From UMGS1696 sp045643285 (GTDB lineage Bacteria; Bacillota; Clostridia; Oscillospirales; CAG-272): a stretch of DNA of 64,000 nucleotides. Position 1 is the stretch's first letter, and every line of letters starts with the position of its first letter. This document shows positions 48,623-57,399 of this stretch, one piece after another. The notes under the pieces were generated by a model. It did not search any database. It worked only from the letters and a program-made list of their open reading frames with translations, and had not been told where the DNA came from. The stretch spans positions 1 through 64,000 of the forward strand of contig JAZUKN010000025.1 in NCBI GenBank assembly GCA_045643285.1. Reading direction: 5' to 3'. Made by a program: the position numbers and the translations under genes.

Positions 48623-50758
48623 TTATTTCAGTCGGTCGAACTGCCTGTCGATCGACGATTTTTTGATTTCAAAAGCCACGGGTCTGCCGTGCGGACAAGT
48701 GCGGACGACCTGACCGGATGCGTCCGGTTTCTTGAGCAGCTTGTCGCATATCCATTTCAGATGCGCGACGTCGTATATCCGTCCGCCTTTTATTGCCGCT
48801 TTGCACGACGCCTGCCACAGCCGTGACTCGAAGAATCCCTCAGCCGCGGACTCAACGCTTCCCGTGCATTCCGAAAGCTCCGTCGTAAGTGTAGACCATA
48901 ATTCTATCGCCTCAGCCGATTCAAGCCCTGTAGGTATCTCCGAAAGCCGTACCGTATAAGACGACACGCTCGTTTTCTCCGTCTCAAAAGCAAATCCGAG
49001 AGACGTGAGCTTCACTGTGTATTCGTCGACTGCATCGGCTTCCGCAGGTGTCAGGGACAGCTCTATCGGCGTGAGAAGTACCTGACCGCCCGTGCCGCTT
49101 CCGTTTCTGATGGACGCGCGCATCTTCCTGCACAGCTCGTCAAAAATGATTCTCTCGTGTGCCGCGTGCTTGTCGATCATAAGAAGACGATCGCTGAGAT
49201 CGACAATAACGTAACAGTTCCACGCCTCTCCTATGATATGGTATTCGGGAATGTCTTTTTCGTCGATCTTTCCGTCGTATATCGCATACGGATCGTTTGA
49301 CGCGGAAGAGTACAGCGGCTTTTCGGGTGTGTCTTCTCTTACGGGGATTTGAACGGCGGACTTTTCTTCGTTATTATCGGATTTGTTGATATTTTCTGCC
49401 GTATTCTCGCTTATCCCGACGCTCTGCGCTTCTATCCGCTTGTTAAGCTGTTTGATTATTGCTTCGCGTGCGTCCTTGTCGTCTTCCGTGAGAAGAGCAT
49501 AAGCCTTTTCGGCAGGGGACAGCCTGTCTGCGTTTGCCTTGTGCTGAGGCGCGGATTCGGAAGGCTTGTTTATATAAGCCTGATTCCGTATTTCCGGCGG
49601 ACAGGTCGACGACTGCGGAACGAACGAGTCTCTCAAAGTGACCTGTTCGGCTTTTTTCTTTTTCTCGTCGAGCGGAACGAATGAGTTTTTAAGCTCATTT
49701 GCCGTGATTTTCGGCGTAAACGGATTAGTGGCGTCCTTTTTGCCGCCGATGTCAAGCTCCGGTCTTTGTGCGACTGAATCAAGCGCGGAAACGACGGCAT
49801 AGTAAACAGCGTCGAATATTATTTTCTCGTTTGCAAATTTTACTTCGAGCTTTGCAGGATGCACGTTCACGTCGACTGCCGCAGGGTTAAGCTCAATATT
49901 CAACACGCAAAACGGGAATTTGTCGTGCGGTATTTTTGATGAATACGCCTGTTCGATTGCTGCAGAAGCCGTGCGCGACTTAACACAACGGTTGTTTATG
50001 AAGAAATATTCCGAATTTCTGTTTGCTTTGATTATATCCGGCTCGGAAATAAAGCCCGAAATCCTCACGCCGTTTTCCGTTCTGTCAACGGGGATAGCGC
50101 GTTTTGCGGTATCTCTGCCGAAGAGCGCCCATATAGTGTCTCTGAGCGAGCTGTTGCCGGACGTGAGAAACTTTATTTCCCCGTCGGAGATGAATTTGAA
50201 CGAAATATCTGGACGGGACAGCGCGATCTTTTCGATCACCGCACCTATCGCTATAGCCTCCGTAGAGTCTTTTTTGAGGAATTTTCGCCGCGCCGGTACG
50301 TTGAAGAACAAGTCCTCGACGATGATAGTCGTTCCCTCGGAGCAGCCAGTGTCGCTCACCGTTATGTCTTTGCCGCCGTCGGATTCAAGCAGTGCGCCGA
50401 GAACAGTACCCGGAACTTTTGAGAAAATCCTGAGACGGGAGACCGATGCAATAGCCGCAAGTGCTTCACCGCGGAAGCCGAGCGTCGTAATTGACGAAAG
50501 ATCGGATGCCGAGCGGATCTTGCTCGTTGAGTGGCGCGTGATGGCAGGGATGAGGTCTTCTTTTTCGATACCGCATCCGTTGTCGGCTACGCGGATGAAC
50601 GATACGCCGCCACGCTGTATCTCGAGCGTGATCTTGTCAGCCCCTGAGTCAATAGCATTTTCAAGCATCTCCTTGACGGCAGACGCAGGTCTGTCAACGA
50701 CCTCGCCTGCCGCTATAAGGTTGGCGACCTCAAAGCTCAGTAAATTTATCTTACCCAT
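48623..50758 (-). CDS. mutL: DNA mismatch repair protein MutL
   Basis: The 711-residue protein is of the GHKL ATPase type. The N-terminal domain has LIAAGEVVDRPASAVKEMLENAIDSG (split here: AAGEVVDRP and ELLENA-type), VADNGCGI and TLGFRGEAL. The C-terminal dimerization/endonuclease domain is after about 520, with LLMIDKHAAHERI and ACKAAIKGG. A CPHGRP end is typical of endonuclease-type MutL. A long charged linker (about 330-500) is normal. It is 26 bp after mutS. Confidence 0.96.
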   Translation of the reverse strand: MGKINLLSFEVANLIAAGEVVDRPASAVKEMLENAIDSGADKITLEIQRGGVSFIRVADNGCGIEKEDLIPAITRHSTSKIRSASDLSSITTLGFRGEALAAIASVSRLRIFSKVPGTVLGALLESDGGKDITVSDTGCSEGTTIIVEDLFFNVPARRKFLKKDSTEAIAIGAVIEKIALSRPDISFKFISDGEIKFLTSGNSSLRDTIWALFGRDTAKRAIPVDRTENGVRISGFISEPDIIKANRNSEYFFINNRCVKSRTASAAIEQAYSSKIPHDKFPFCVLNIELNPAAVDVNVHPAKLEVKFANEKIIFDAVYYAVVSALDSVAQRPELDIGGKKDATNPFTPKITANELKNSFVPLDEKKKKAEQVTLRDSFVPQSSTCPPEIRNQAYINKPSESAPQHKANADRLSPAEKAYALLTEDDKDAREAIIKQLNKRIEAQSVGISENTAENINKSDNNEEKSAVQIPVREDTPEKPLYSSASNDPYAIYDGKIDEKDIPEYHIIGEAWNCYVIVDLSDRLLMIDKHAAHERIIFDELCRKMRASIRNGSGTGGQVLLTPIELSLTPAEADAVDEYTVKLTSLGFAFETEKTSVSSYTVRLSEIPTGLESAEAIELWSTLTTELSECTGSVESAAEGFFESRLWQASCKAAIKGGRIYDVAHLKWICDKLLKKPDASGQVVRTCPHGRPVAFEIKKSSIDRQFDRLK

Positions 50759-50784
50759 TTTGTCTCCTTTGCGGAGGAATTATT

Positions 50785-53370
50785 TCAGAGCATTTTTTTC
50801 CATTCGTAGATCAGATTCATCGCTTCAATAGGCGTGAGCGTGTTGATGTCGGTTTTCAGAAGCCGTTCTTTTATCTCGTCAGCCGCGATGTCGCCGAACG
50901 AGAGATTCATCTGTCCGCCGTCGTCGTCGACCGAACGGGATTTTTTTGCCTCTACGACAGGTCTTTGCTCTTCGAGAGACGCGAGGACTTGTTTTGCTCT
51001 CTTTGTTATTTCGGCAGGTACACCGGCAAGCCGTGCGACTTCGATGCCGTAGCTGTCGTCCGTCGGACCGGGAACGATCTTACGGAGGAAGATTATGTCT
51101 TCTCCGCGCTTTTTTGCGGCGATGTTGAAGTTGACAATGCCTTTTATCTCGTCCGCAAGGGAAGTCAGCTCGTGATAGTGCGTAGCAAACATCGTCTTTG
51201 CGCCGATCTTCTTGCCGACTGTGTACTCGGCGACAGCGCGGGCTATGCTCATACCGTCGTAAGTAGACGTGCCGCGTCCGATCTCGTCATATACGATAAA
51301 GCTGTGCGAGGTAGCGTTGTTTAAGATATACGCGACCTCTTTCATCTCAAGCATGAACGTTGACTGACCGGATGCAAGGTCGTCCGATGCTCCGACGCGC
51401 GTGAACAGCTTGTCGACGATGCCTATTCTTGCAGACGACGCCGGAACGAATGAGCCTATCTGCGCCATGAGGATAATAAGCGCGGTCTGCCGCATATATG
51501 TTGACTTACCTGCCATGTTCGGACCGGTTATCAGCATAAGCATATTGTCTTTCGTGTCGAGGTAAGCGTCGTTCGGGACGAAATACGAATCCGAGACGAA
51601 CCGCTCGACTACGGGATGCCGCCCGTTCTTTATGTCAACGATATCCGAGCCGTCGACAGTCGGGCAAACGTAGGAATTTTGTGCCGCCGCTTCGGACAGT
51701 GAAATGAAAACATCGAGCTTGGCGAGTGCCTGTGCGGTACGGCGTATCCTTGCGGATTCTGCGGCAACTGCGTCACGGATTCCGACGAACAGCTCGTATT
51801 CGAGATTCTTCACTCTGTCGTCCGCGCCGAGTATGGTCGCTTCCATATCTTTCAGCTCGTCCGTGATGTATCTTTCCTTGTCGGAGAGCGTCTGTTTTCT
51901 GATGTAGTTTTCGGGCGCTTTCACGTCAGCCGAACGCGGAAGCTCTATATAGTAGCCGAACACGCGGTTGTAGCCGATCTTCAGCTTTTGTATACCCGTT
52001 TTTTCTCTTTCCTCGGCTTCGACGTTTTTTAGCCAGTCCTTGCCGTTCGTCATTATATAACGGAGATTGTCGATGTCTTCGTTATATCCGTCCTTTATGA
52101 TTCCGCCCTCGCGGACAACGAACGGCGGATTTTCTTCTATAGAATTGTCGATGAGGGAATATACGTCGCCGAGCTCGTCAAGTTCTTCGCATATTTCCGC
52201 GAGCGCACCGCTCTTTATGTCGCTGAGAGTACGCTTTATGTCGGGAATTGATTCGAGCGTCTGGCATATCGCGCGGAGATCACGTCCGCTTGCCGTACCG
52301 TAGGAGACTTTTGTGATTATTCTCTCAAGGTCAAGCACGGGGGAGAGCATTTCTCTCAGTTCTTCTCTGAGAACGAAATTGTCGTACAGCTCGCTGACCG
52401 CCGCCTGCCGCTTCAGTATTTCGTTCACGTTCGTCAGCGGATGCTCGATCCACTGCTTCAGCGTTCGTGCGCCCATTGAGGTGTTCGTTTTATCAAGTAC
52501 CCAGAGAAGGGAGCCGCGCTTTTCCTTTGTGAGCATCGTTTCGCACAGCTCTAAATTGCGCCGCGTTGACAGATCCATTACGAGGAACTGGGACGAGTCG
52601 TAAACATTCAGCCTTTTTATGTATGAAATGTCGGTCATCTGCGTTTCAGCAATGTATTTCAGCGCCGCGCCGACTGCGATAAGCGCACTTCTCGGCTTTC
52701 CCGAGACGTTTTCTGCGCCGAACTGGTTTTCCGCTCTCTGAACAGCCGCGTCAACATCGAAAAAGTTCGTTGCGGCTTCGGTGAGTACGGCTTCGAGATG
52801 ATCTCTGACGTGTTCGGCGACCTTCGGAAGGGATTTCGCCGACGTGTTCATTATGACTTCACGCGGACTGTATGTCGACAGCTCGTTTATGATCTCGTCT
52901 TCGGAAAGACGGTCTCTGAATGATGTCGCCGCCATATATGCAGTCGAAATATCCGAGAAGCAGATGCCGACGGTGTTACCGTCTACATATAACGTAGCAA
53001 GATAGTTGTTCGATTTTTCGTTGAGCAGTGTCGTTTCGATGACCGTGCCCGGGGTGATGACGCGGATGACCTCGCGCTTAACGATACCTTTTGCGGTCTT
53101 CGGGTCTTCGACCTGCTCGCAGATCGCTACTTTGTAACCCTTTTCGATGAGCTTTCCTATGTACGGCTCGCACGAATGGTACGGGATACCGCACATCGGC
53201 GCACGTTCGTCTTCTCCACAGTCTTTTCCGGTGAGCGTCAAGTCAAGCTCCGCCGAGACGAGCTGTGCGTCTTCAAAGAACATCTCGTAAAAATCGCCGA
53301 GACGGTAGAAGAGAATATAGTCCTTGTACTGATTCTTTACTTCAAAATATTGAAGCATCATCGGAGTCAT
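50785..53370 (-). CDS. mutS: DNA mismatch repair protein MutS
   Basis: The 861-residue mismatch-recognition ATPase begins MTPMMLQYFEVKNQYKDYILFYRLGDFYEMF. The F-x-E mismatch-reading motif is in DFYEMFFEDA, and the Walker A is LITGPNMAGKSTYMRQTALI, given by its core GPNMAGKST (about 620). Walker B is VYDEIGRGTSTYDG, and MFATHYHELT follows. The C-terminus carries a short MutL/beta-clamp contact region. It lies 36 bp after the ylbF-like gene and upstream of mutL in the same unit. Confidence 0.97.
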   Translation of the reverse strand: MTPMMLQYFEVKNQYKDYILFYRLGDFYEMFFEDAQLVSAELDLTLTGKDCGEDERAPMCGIPYHSCEPYIGKLIEKGYKVAICEQVEDPKTAKGIVKREVIRVITPGTVIETTLLNEKSNNYLATLYVDGNTVGICFSDISTAYMAATSFRDRLSEDEIINELSTYSPREVIMNTSAKSLPKVAEHVRDHLEAVLTEAATNFFDVDAAVQRAENQFGAENVSGKPRSALIAVGAALKYIAETQMTDISYIKRLNVYDSSQFLVMDLSTRRNLELCETMLTKEKRGSLLWVLDKTNTSMGARTLKQWIEHPLTNVNEILKRQAAVSELYDNFVLREELREMLSPVLDLERIITKVSYGTASGRDLRAICQTLESIPDIKRTLSDIKSGALAEICEELDELGDVYSLIDNSIEENPPFVVREGGIIKDGYNEDIDNLRYIMTNGKDWLKNVEAEEREKTGIQKLKIGYNRVFGYYIELPRSADVKAPENYIRKQTLSDKERYITDELKDMEATILGADDRVKNLEYELFVGIRDAVAAESARIRRTAQALAKLDVFISLSEAAAQNSYVCPTVDGSDIVDIKNGRHPVVERFVSDSYFVPNDAYLDTKDNMLMLITGPNMAGKSTYMRQTALIILMAQIGSFVPASSARIGIVDKLFTRVGASDDLASGQSTFMLEMKEVAYILNNATSHSFIVYDEIGRGTSTYDGMSIARAVAEYTVGKKIGAKTMFATHYHELTSLADEIKGIVNFNIAAKKRGEDIIFLRKIVPGPTDDSYGIEVARLAGVPAEITKRAKQVLASLEEQRPVVEAKKSRSVDDDGGQMNLSFGDIAADEIKERLLKTDINTLTPIEAMNLIYEWKKML

Positions 53371-53406
53371 AGGGAAAGCCCTCGTTTCAGTCAGATTTGA
53401 TAGAAA

Positions 53407-53820
53407 TTATTTTTTTGAACTGCAATCGCTGTGGCAGGAGGAGCAGTCGTGTGTGCAGGGGTACTGTCCCGTTATCTGATACTGTAATTCGCCGTAGATG
53501 TCGTTGATCATTGCGTCAAAGTCAGCTTTTGCGTTGACGTAAGCCGAATAAACGGGATGCGAAACGATTTCTTCGTAAAGCTGATTGATCCTCTGCTGAA
53601 CGGATTCCGCAAACCCTTCGTCGGCGTTTTCGCCTTTTGAAAAATTATCGGCGAGGATATTCTGCTGTGTGTTGTATTCGGCGATGAGTGCGTTCAGCTC
53701 TTCCGAGTGTTCGTACTCGTCGACGGTCAGCATCATTGCCTTATAGCTGTCGCTTTCCTTAACGAGTGCGCCGAGAGACGCGACAGACGCGATGATTTCT
53801 TTTGAAAGTGTAGATTCCAT
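53407..53820 (-). CDS. YlbF-family regulator with Cys-rich tail
   Basis: The 137-residue protein is of the YlbF/YmcA type, a helical protein (about 1-115). In Bacillus it works with YmcA and YaaT as an RNase Y-specificity complex, and two [4Fe-4S] clusters have been reported there. The tail here reads CTHDCSSCHSDC (about 122-133), four closely spaced Cys that could bind a cluster. It sits between miaB and mutS, an order shared by many Clostridia. The YmcA and YaaT partners are not in the window. Confidence 0.85.
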   Translation of the reverse strand: MESTLSKEIIASVASLGALVKESDSYKAMMLTVDEYEHSEELNALIAEYNTQQNILADNFSKGENADEGFAESVQQRINQLYEEIVSHPVYSAYVNAKADFDAMINDIYGELQYQITGQYPCTHDCSSCHSDCSSKK

Positions 53821-53842
53821 TATAATAATTCCTTTCGGTATT

Positions 53843-55267
53843 TTATTCGATTTCTCCCGTGAGACAGTATGTGTTGTTACCGGTGATCTTAACGTTCACA
53901 AACTGCCCGATATGGGATTTGTCTCCTGCAAAGTGAATAGGACGGACGGGAAGCGCGCGTCCTGTCAGCGTGCCGTCGTTGTTTTTGGAAACATCCTCGA
54001 CAAGAACACGCATCGTGCGTCCGACAAAGCGTTCGTTCCGCTCGTTCGATATGCGCGCGTCCGCTACAAGAAGCCGCGTCATCCGCTCTGTCGAAACTTC
54101 GTGCGGAATCTGTCCGTCCATTTTTGCGGCAGGAGTACCGACGCGCGGAGAATAGATGAACGAGAACACCATATCGTAGCGGACTTTTTCGAGAATGTCG
54201 AGTGTTGCCTCGAAATCTTCCTCCGTTTCACCGGGGAAGCCGACGATTATGTCCGACGTTATCGAAACATCCGGCACTTTTTCTTTGAGCAGTGAGATTT
54301 TTTCGAGATATGTTTCCGCGGTATATTTTCGGTTCATTATTTTCAGAATCCTGTCCGAGCCCGACTGTATCGGCAGATGAAAATGTTTGACGATTTTGTC
54401 TTCGGTCGCCATTGCGTCGATCAGCCGCTCAGATGCGTCCTTCGGATGAGACGTCATAAATCTGAGGCGGAAGTCGCCGTCGAGCGCGCAAATACGGTGC
54501 ATCAGCTCTGCTATATCCACACCGTTTCCGCCGTCGTAAGAGTTTACGTTCTGTCCGAGCAAGGTTATATCCTTTGCACCGCACGCGATAAGCTGTTTTG
54601 CTTCTTCGATTATTGCATCTGCCGAACGGCTTCTCTCGCGTCCTCTGACGTAAGGAACGATGCAGTACGAGCAGAAGTTGTTGCAGCCGTACATTATAGA
54701 CAGCCACGCCATGTGGGACGTATTTCTGACGATAGGTAGCCCTTCATTGATCTTCCATTCATCGGAGAAAACGAACTGCCTCTTCTTTTTTTCAAGTGCG
54801 TTCATCACAAGCGACGGAACGACGTGTAGCGCACTCGTGTCAAACGTGAACGAAACGTAGGGATAGCTCATTTTCAGCTTGTCCGAGCGTGCCTCTTGTG
54901 TTACCATACAGCCGCCGACACCGATTATCAGATCGGGATTAGCGAGCTTGATATGCCTGTAGTTTCCGATTATTGAGAGCGCCTTTTTCTCGGCGTGTTC
55001 GCGGACTGCGCAGGTGTTCACGAGAATTATGTCGGCGTTTTCGGGGTTTTCGGTTGATACATACCCCATAAGTGCGCACATTCCGGCGAGCCGTTCGCTG
55101 TCGGCTTCGTTTTGCTGACATCCGAACGTCTGAATATAGTATTTCGGTGCGTTTTCCCCGATCCTGCCGTTCTTTTCGTGTATTTCGCGTACTTTTCCGG
55201 CAATATCGAGATACGGACGCACGTTTTCGTCTATGCAGTGTGATTCAATATAGTTTTCGCATTTCAC
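53843..55267 (-). CDS. miaB: tRNA-2-methylthio-N6-dimethylallyladenosine synthase MiaB
   Basis: This methylthiotransferase modifies i6A37 of tRNAs. It has 474 residues with three domains: UPF0004 N-terminal (YIQTFGCQQNEADSERL, with Cys also in NTCAVREHAEKKAL), radical-SAM with CNNFCSYCIVPYVRGRERSRS (key CxxxCxxC), and a C-terminal TRAM domain. Sulfur insertion needs two [4Fe-4S] clusters. It has an N-terminal extension of about 50 residues. It lies 21 bp after apbE and 22 bp before ylbF. The partner miaA is not in the window. Confidence 0.94.
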   Translation of the reverse strand: MKCENYIESHCIDENVRPYLDIAGKVREIHEKNGRIGENAPKYYIQTFGCQQNEADSERLAGMCALMGYVSTENPENADIILVNTCAVREHAEKKALSIIGNYRHIKLANPDLIIGVGGCMVTQEARSDKLKMSYPYVSFTFDTSALHVVPSLVMNALEKKKRQFVFSDEWKINEGLPIVRNTSHMAWLSIMYGCNNFCSYCIVPYVRGRERSRSADAIIEEAKQLIACGAKDITLLGQNVNSYDGGNGVDIAELMHRICALDGDFRLRFMTSHPKDASERLIDAMATEDKIVKHFHLPIQSGSDRILKIMNRKYTAETYLEKISLLKEKVPDVSITSDIIVGFPGETEEDFEATLDILEKVRYDMVFSFIYSPRVGTPAAKMDGQIPHEVSTERMTRLLVADARISNERNERFVGRTMRVLVEDVSKNNDGTLTGRALPVRPIHFAGDKSHIGQFVNVKITGNNTYCLTGEIE

Positions 55268-55288
55268 GGTAAAAACCTCGCGGGAGAG

Positions 55289-56356
55289 TTATTTATTGAA
55301 ATCGTATTTTCCCGATGTGAGCATAAAGTTGTCGTCAGTTATGCCGGGTGTTGTGACGATCTTTCCGTCAGTTGTAACAAAGACAGCCTCAAAGTCGAGT
55401 CCGCCTTTTTCGTAAAGCTCCATTGATTTGTCCACACCGAGAACAAACAGGGCAGTTGAGAGCGCGTCTGCGGCTGCACCGTTCGACGAATGGACTGCAA
55501 CGGAACGAACACCGCTGTCGGCAGGTCTGCCGGTTTCTGGATCAAGAATGTGGTGGTATCTCTTGCCGTCTACCTCAAAAAATCTTTCATAGTCGCCGGA
55601 TACCGAGATAAATCCGGACGTGATGTACATATATCCGATGATGCCGCTCTCGTCGTCGGGATCGCGCACACCGATTTTGTATGTGCCGTATTCGGGCTTT
55701 GATCCGTATACTCCGATGTTTCCGCCGAGAGATACTACTGCATACTGTACGTCAGTCGTGGCGAGATAATCGAGAATAATCTGCGTAGCCATGCCTTTTC
55801 CGATGCCGCCGAGGTCAATTTTCGCCTTTGAGTCACTCTTTTTGACTGTGGTGCCGTCGATCGTGAATTTGTCCTCTCCCGAATGAGAAAGTGCGTCCTG
55901 TATGTCGTCCGCCGACGGAACGGGGCCGCCGCCGTTCACGTTCCACAGCTCAGTCAGCGCGCCGAGCGTATAATCGTACGCACCTCCTGTGAGGGAACGG
56001 AGCTTTTCGGCAGTGCCGAGAGTTGTCAGCAGGTGTTCGTCAACGCCGAGCATCATACCGACGTCTGAGTTGAGTGAATATAATTCCGAGTTTTTGTTGT
56101 GCGAGGACAGCTCAAGATCAAGCTCCTGCAAGATTTTGTCGCATTCGTCGGCAACGGAGCGGAGATAATCTTCGCTGAGGAAACCGAGCGCACCGGCAGA
56201 CCTCGCAAGACGGATGCGGATGAACGTATCCATTTCAAAATAATCGAAGTCGAGATATTCAGCCTGTTCTTTTTCGCATCCGAAGAGGGAAAAAAGCACA
56301 AAAATCATGCAAAGCACAAGCAGAAGAGAAACAATATTTCGGGATATGTTTTTCAT
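55289..56356 (-). CDS. apbE: FAD:protein FMN transferase, lipoprotein
   Basis: This is an ApbE-type flavin transferase, 355 residues, that links FMN to Thr/Ser of exported target proteins. A signal peptide and lipobox (LFSLFGCEK, Cys about 27) show that it is anchored outside. Family marks are YFEMDTFIRI, IDLGGIGKGMA, YAVVSLGGNIGVYG and HHILDPETGRPADSG. It overlaps the Gx transporter gene by 4 bp (ATGA). No FMN-binding-domain target (such as RnfG) is in the window. Confidence 0.93.
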   Translation of the reverse strand: MKNISRNIVSLLLVLCMIFVLFSLFGCEKEQAEYLDFDYFEMDTFIRIRLARSAGALGFLSEDYLRSVADECDKILQELDLELSSHNKNSELYSLNSDVGMMLGVDEHLLTTLGTAEKLRSLTGGAYDYTLGALTELWNVNGGGPVPSADDIQDALSHSGEDKFTIDGTTVKKSDSKAKIDLGGIGKGMATQIILDYLATTDVQYAVVSLGGNIGVYGSKPEYGTYKIGVRDPDDESGIIGYMYITSGFISVSGDYERFFEVDGKRYHHILDPETGRPADSGVRSVAVHSSNGAAADALSTALFVLGVDKSMELYEKGGLDFEAVFVTTDGKIVTTPGITDDNFMLTSGKYDFNK

Positions 56357-56883
56357 AACGGCTCCTTTTGAGAGAAGTTGTAGATTTTATCGGGTAAGAG
56401 GCACAGCACAGTGCCGTTTATTCCTCCGAAGATCATCGCGCCGATTAAAAGAATCGGAAGATACGCCGTAACGGACGGACCGACGAGCAGGAGAGACGCG
56501 ACGAACTGTCCGAGATTGTGAGCGGACGCACATATAAGCGACACGCCTACAAATGACAGGGCGGAGCAGTGTTTAGTTAAGACTAACAGACATACGATGA
56601 CAAGCACCGCGCCGAAAAGCGAGAACAGAAACGAAATCGGGTTCCCGAACAGAAGAAATACGATCGACACACGTGCGAGTGAGATAACAGCCGCGTGAAG
56701 TGCGGAAAAGCGGAACGCCGCAACGGTGATGACGATGTTTGCAAGCCCCGGCTTGAATCCCGGAAGTGCGATGAAATCGAGCGGCAGTACGGCTTCGACG
56801 TATGACAGCACAAGCGCGGCGCAGAGAAGTAGCGCATCTGTCGCTATGACCGAGATTTTTTTATCCGACTGTAAAGTCTTCAT
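56353..56883 (-). CDS. Gx transporter family membrane protein
   Basis: The 176-residue protein has five to six membrane segments and resembles the Gx transporter family (earlier labelled heptaprenyl diphosphate synthase component I). It has LPLDFIALPGFKPGLANIV and LARVSIVFLLFGNPISF. The substrate is unknown. Its place between a NusG-II protein and ApbE suggests a job in supplying or handling flavin or quinone outside the cell. The start at 56883 is 7 nt after GGAGG. A GTG at 56892 is too close to that site. Confidence 0.82.
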   Translation of the reverse strand: MKTLQSDKKISVIATDALLLCAALVLSYVEAVLPLDFIALPGFKPGLANIVITVAAFRFSALHAAVISLARVSIVFLLFGNPISFLFSLFGAVLVIVCLLVLTKHCSALSFVGVSLICASAHNLGQFVASLLLVGPSVTAYLPILLIGAMIFGGINGTVLCLLPDKIYNFSQKEPL

Positions 56884-57244
56884 CCCGCTCACCTCCGCCG
56901 TCGATTATTTCTATGACCACCCTCGCCGGAATACAAACTATCGGGTCGCCGGACTTTGAAATTGCACCGTGGTGAACGCATATCCCGTCGGGACAGTCAG
57001 ATTCCGTTACCGAAACCGCTCCGCCTGATACTTTGATTTTCAGTGTGATCCCGTTTGATGTTATCGAAAATTCTCTCTCGTCGGAAAGGGAATAGATCTC
57101 GCATCCGTCCGGCGTTGTTACGGTGAAGTACGTGCCGTCCGATTTGCGGGAATAGACGGCGAAAGCCACCGCAACGGTCACTATAACGAGAACGAGCAGA
57201 ACGATTCCGTCCGGAATTGTGATTTTCTTTGAGGGATGTGACAT
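56861..57244 (-). CDS. NusG domain II-containing protein
   Basis: The 127-residue protein has one N-terminal membrane helix (about 11-30) followed by a NusG-II-like domain (DGCEIYSLSDEREFSIT, ITLKIKVSGGAVSVTESDCPDGICVHHGAISKSGD, given by the motif DCPDGICVHHG). Proteins of this layout occur beside Gx transporters, ApbE and FMN-binding proteins. It is first in the long operon and has a consensus promoter. Its 3' end overlaps the Gx transporter gene by 23 bp. Confidence 0.85.
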   Translation of the reverse strand: MSHPSKKITIPDGIVLLVLVIVTVAVAFAVYSRKSDGTYFTVTTPDGCEIYSLSDEREFSITSNGITLKIKVSGGAVSVTESDCPDGICVHHGAISKSGDPIVCIPARVVIEIIDGGGERDEDFTVG

Positions 57245-57288
57245 AAAATCTCACCGTACAAACAAAAATTGCATTTTATAACACAATA

Positions 57289-57317
57289 ATTATACACCGA
57301 ATTATGATATAAGTCAA
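57289..57317 (-). promoter_or_regulatory. Promoter of the long NusG-II to chorismate-mutase operon
   Basis: On the minus strand: TTGACT, 17 nt, TATAAT, about 45 bp before the first gene. Confidence 0.75.
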
Positions 57318-57346
57318 GGTATTCGTGTTTTTTCGGGCAAAAAGAA

Positions 57347-57370
57347 AAGAGCGGCAATGAAGCCGCTCTT
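57347..57370 (-). terminator. Terminator of the DUF624 operon
   Basis: AAGAGCGGC/GCCGCTCTT is a perfect 9-bp stem with a 6-nt loop. On the minus strand TTTCTTTTTG follows. It lies 30 bp after the DUF624 gene stop. Confidence 0.8.
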
Positions 57371-57399
57371 AAACAATAATGAAATGTTTTGATCGGTGA

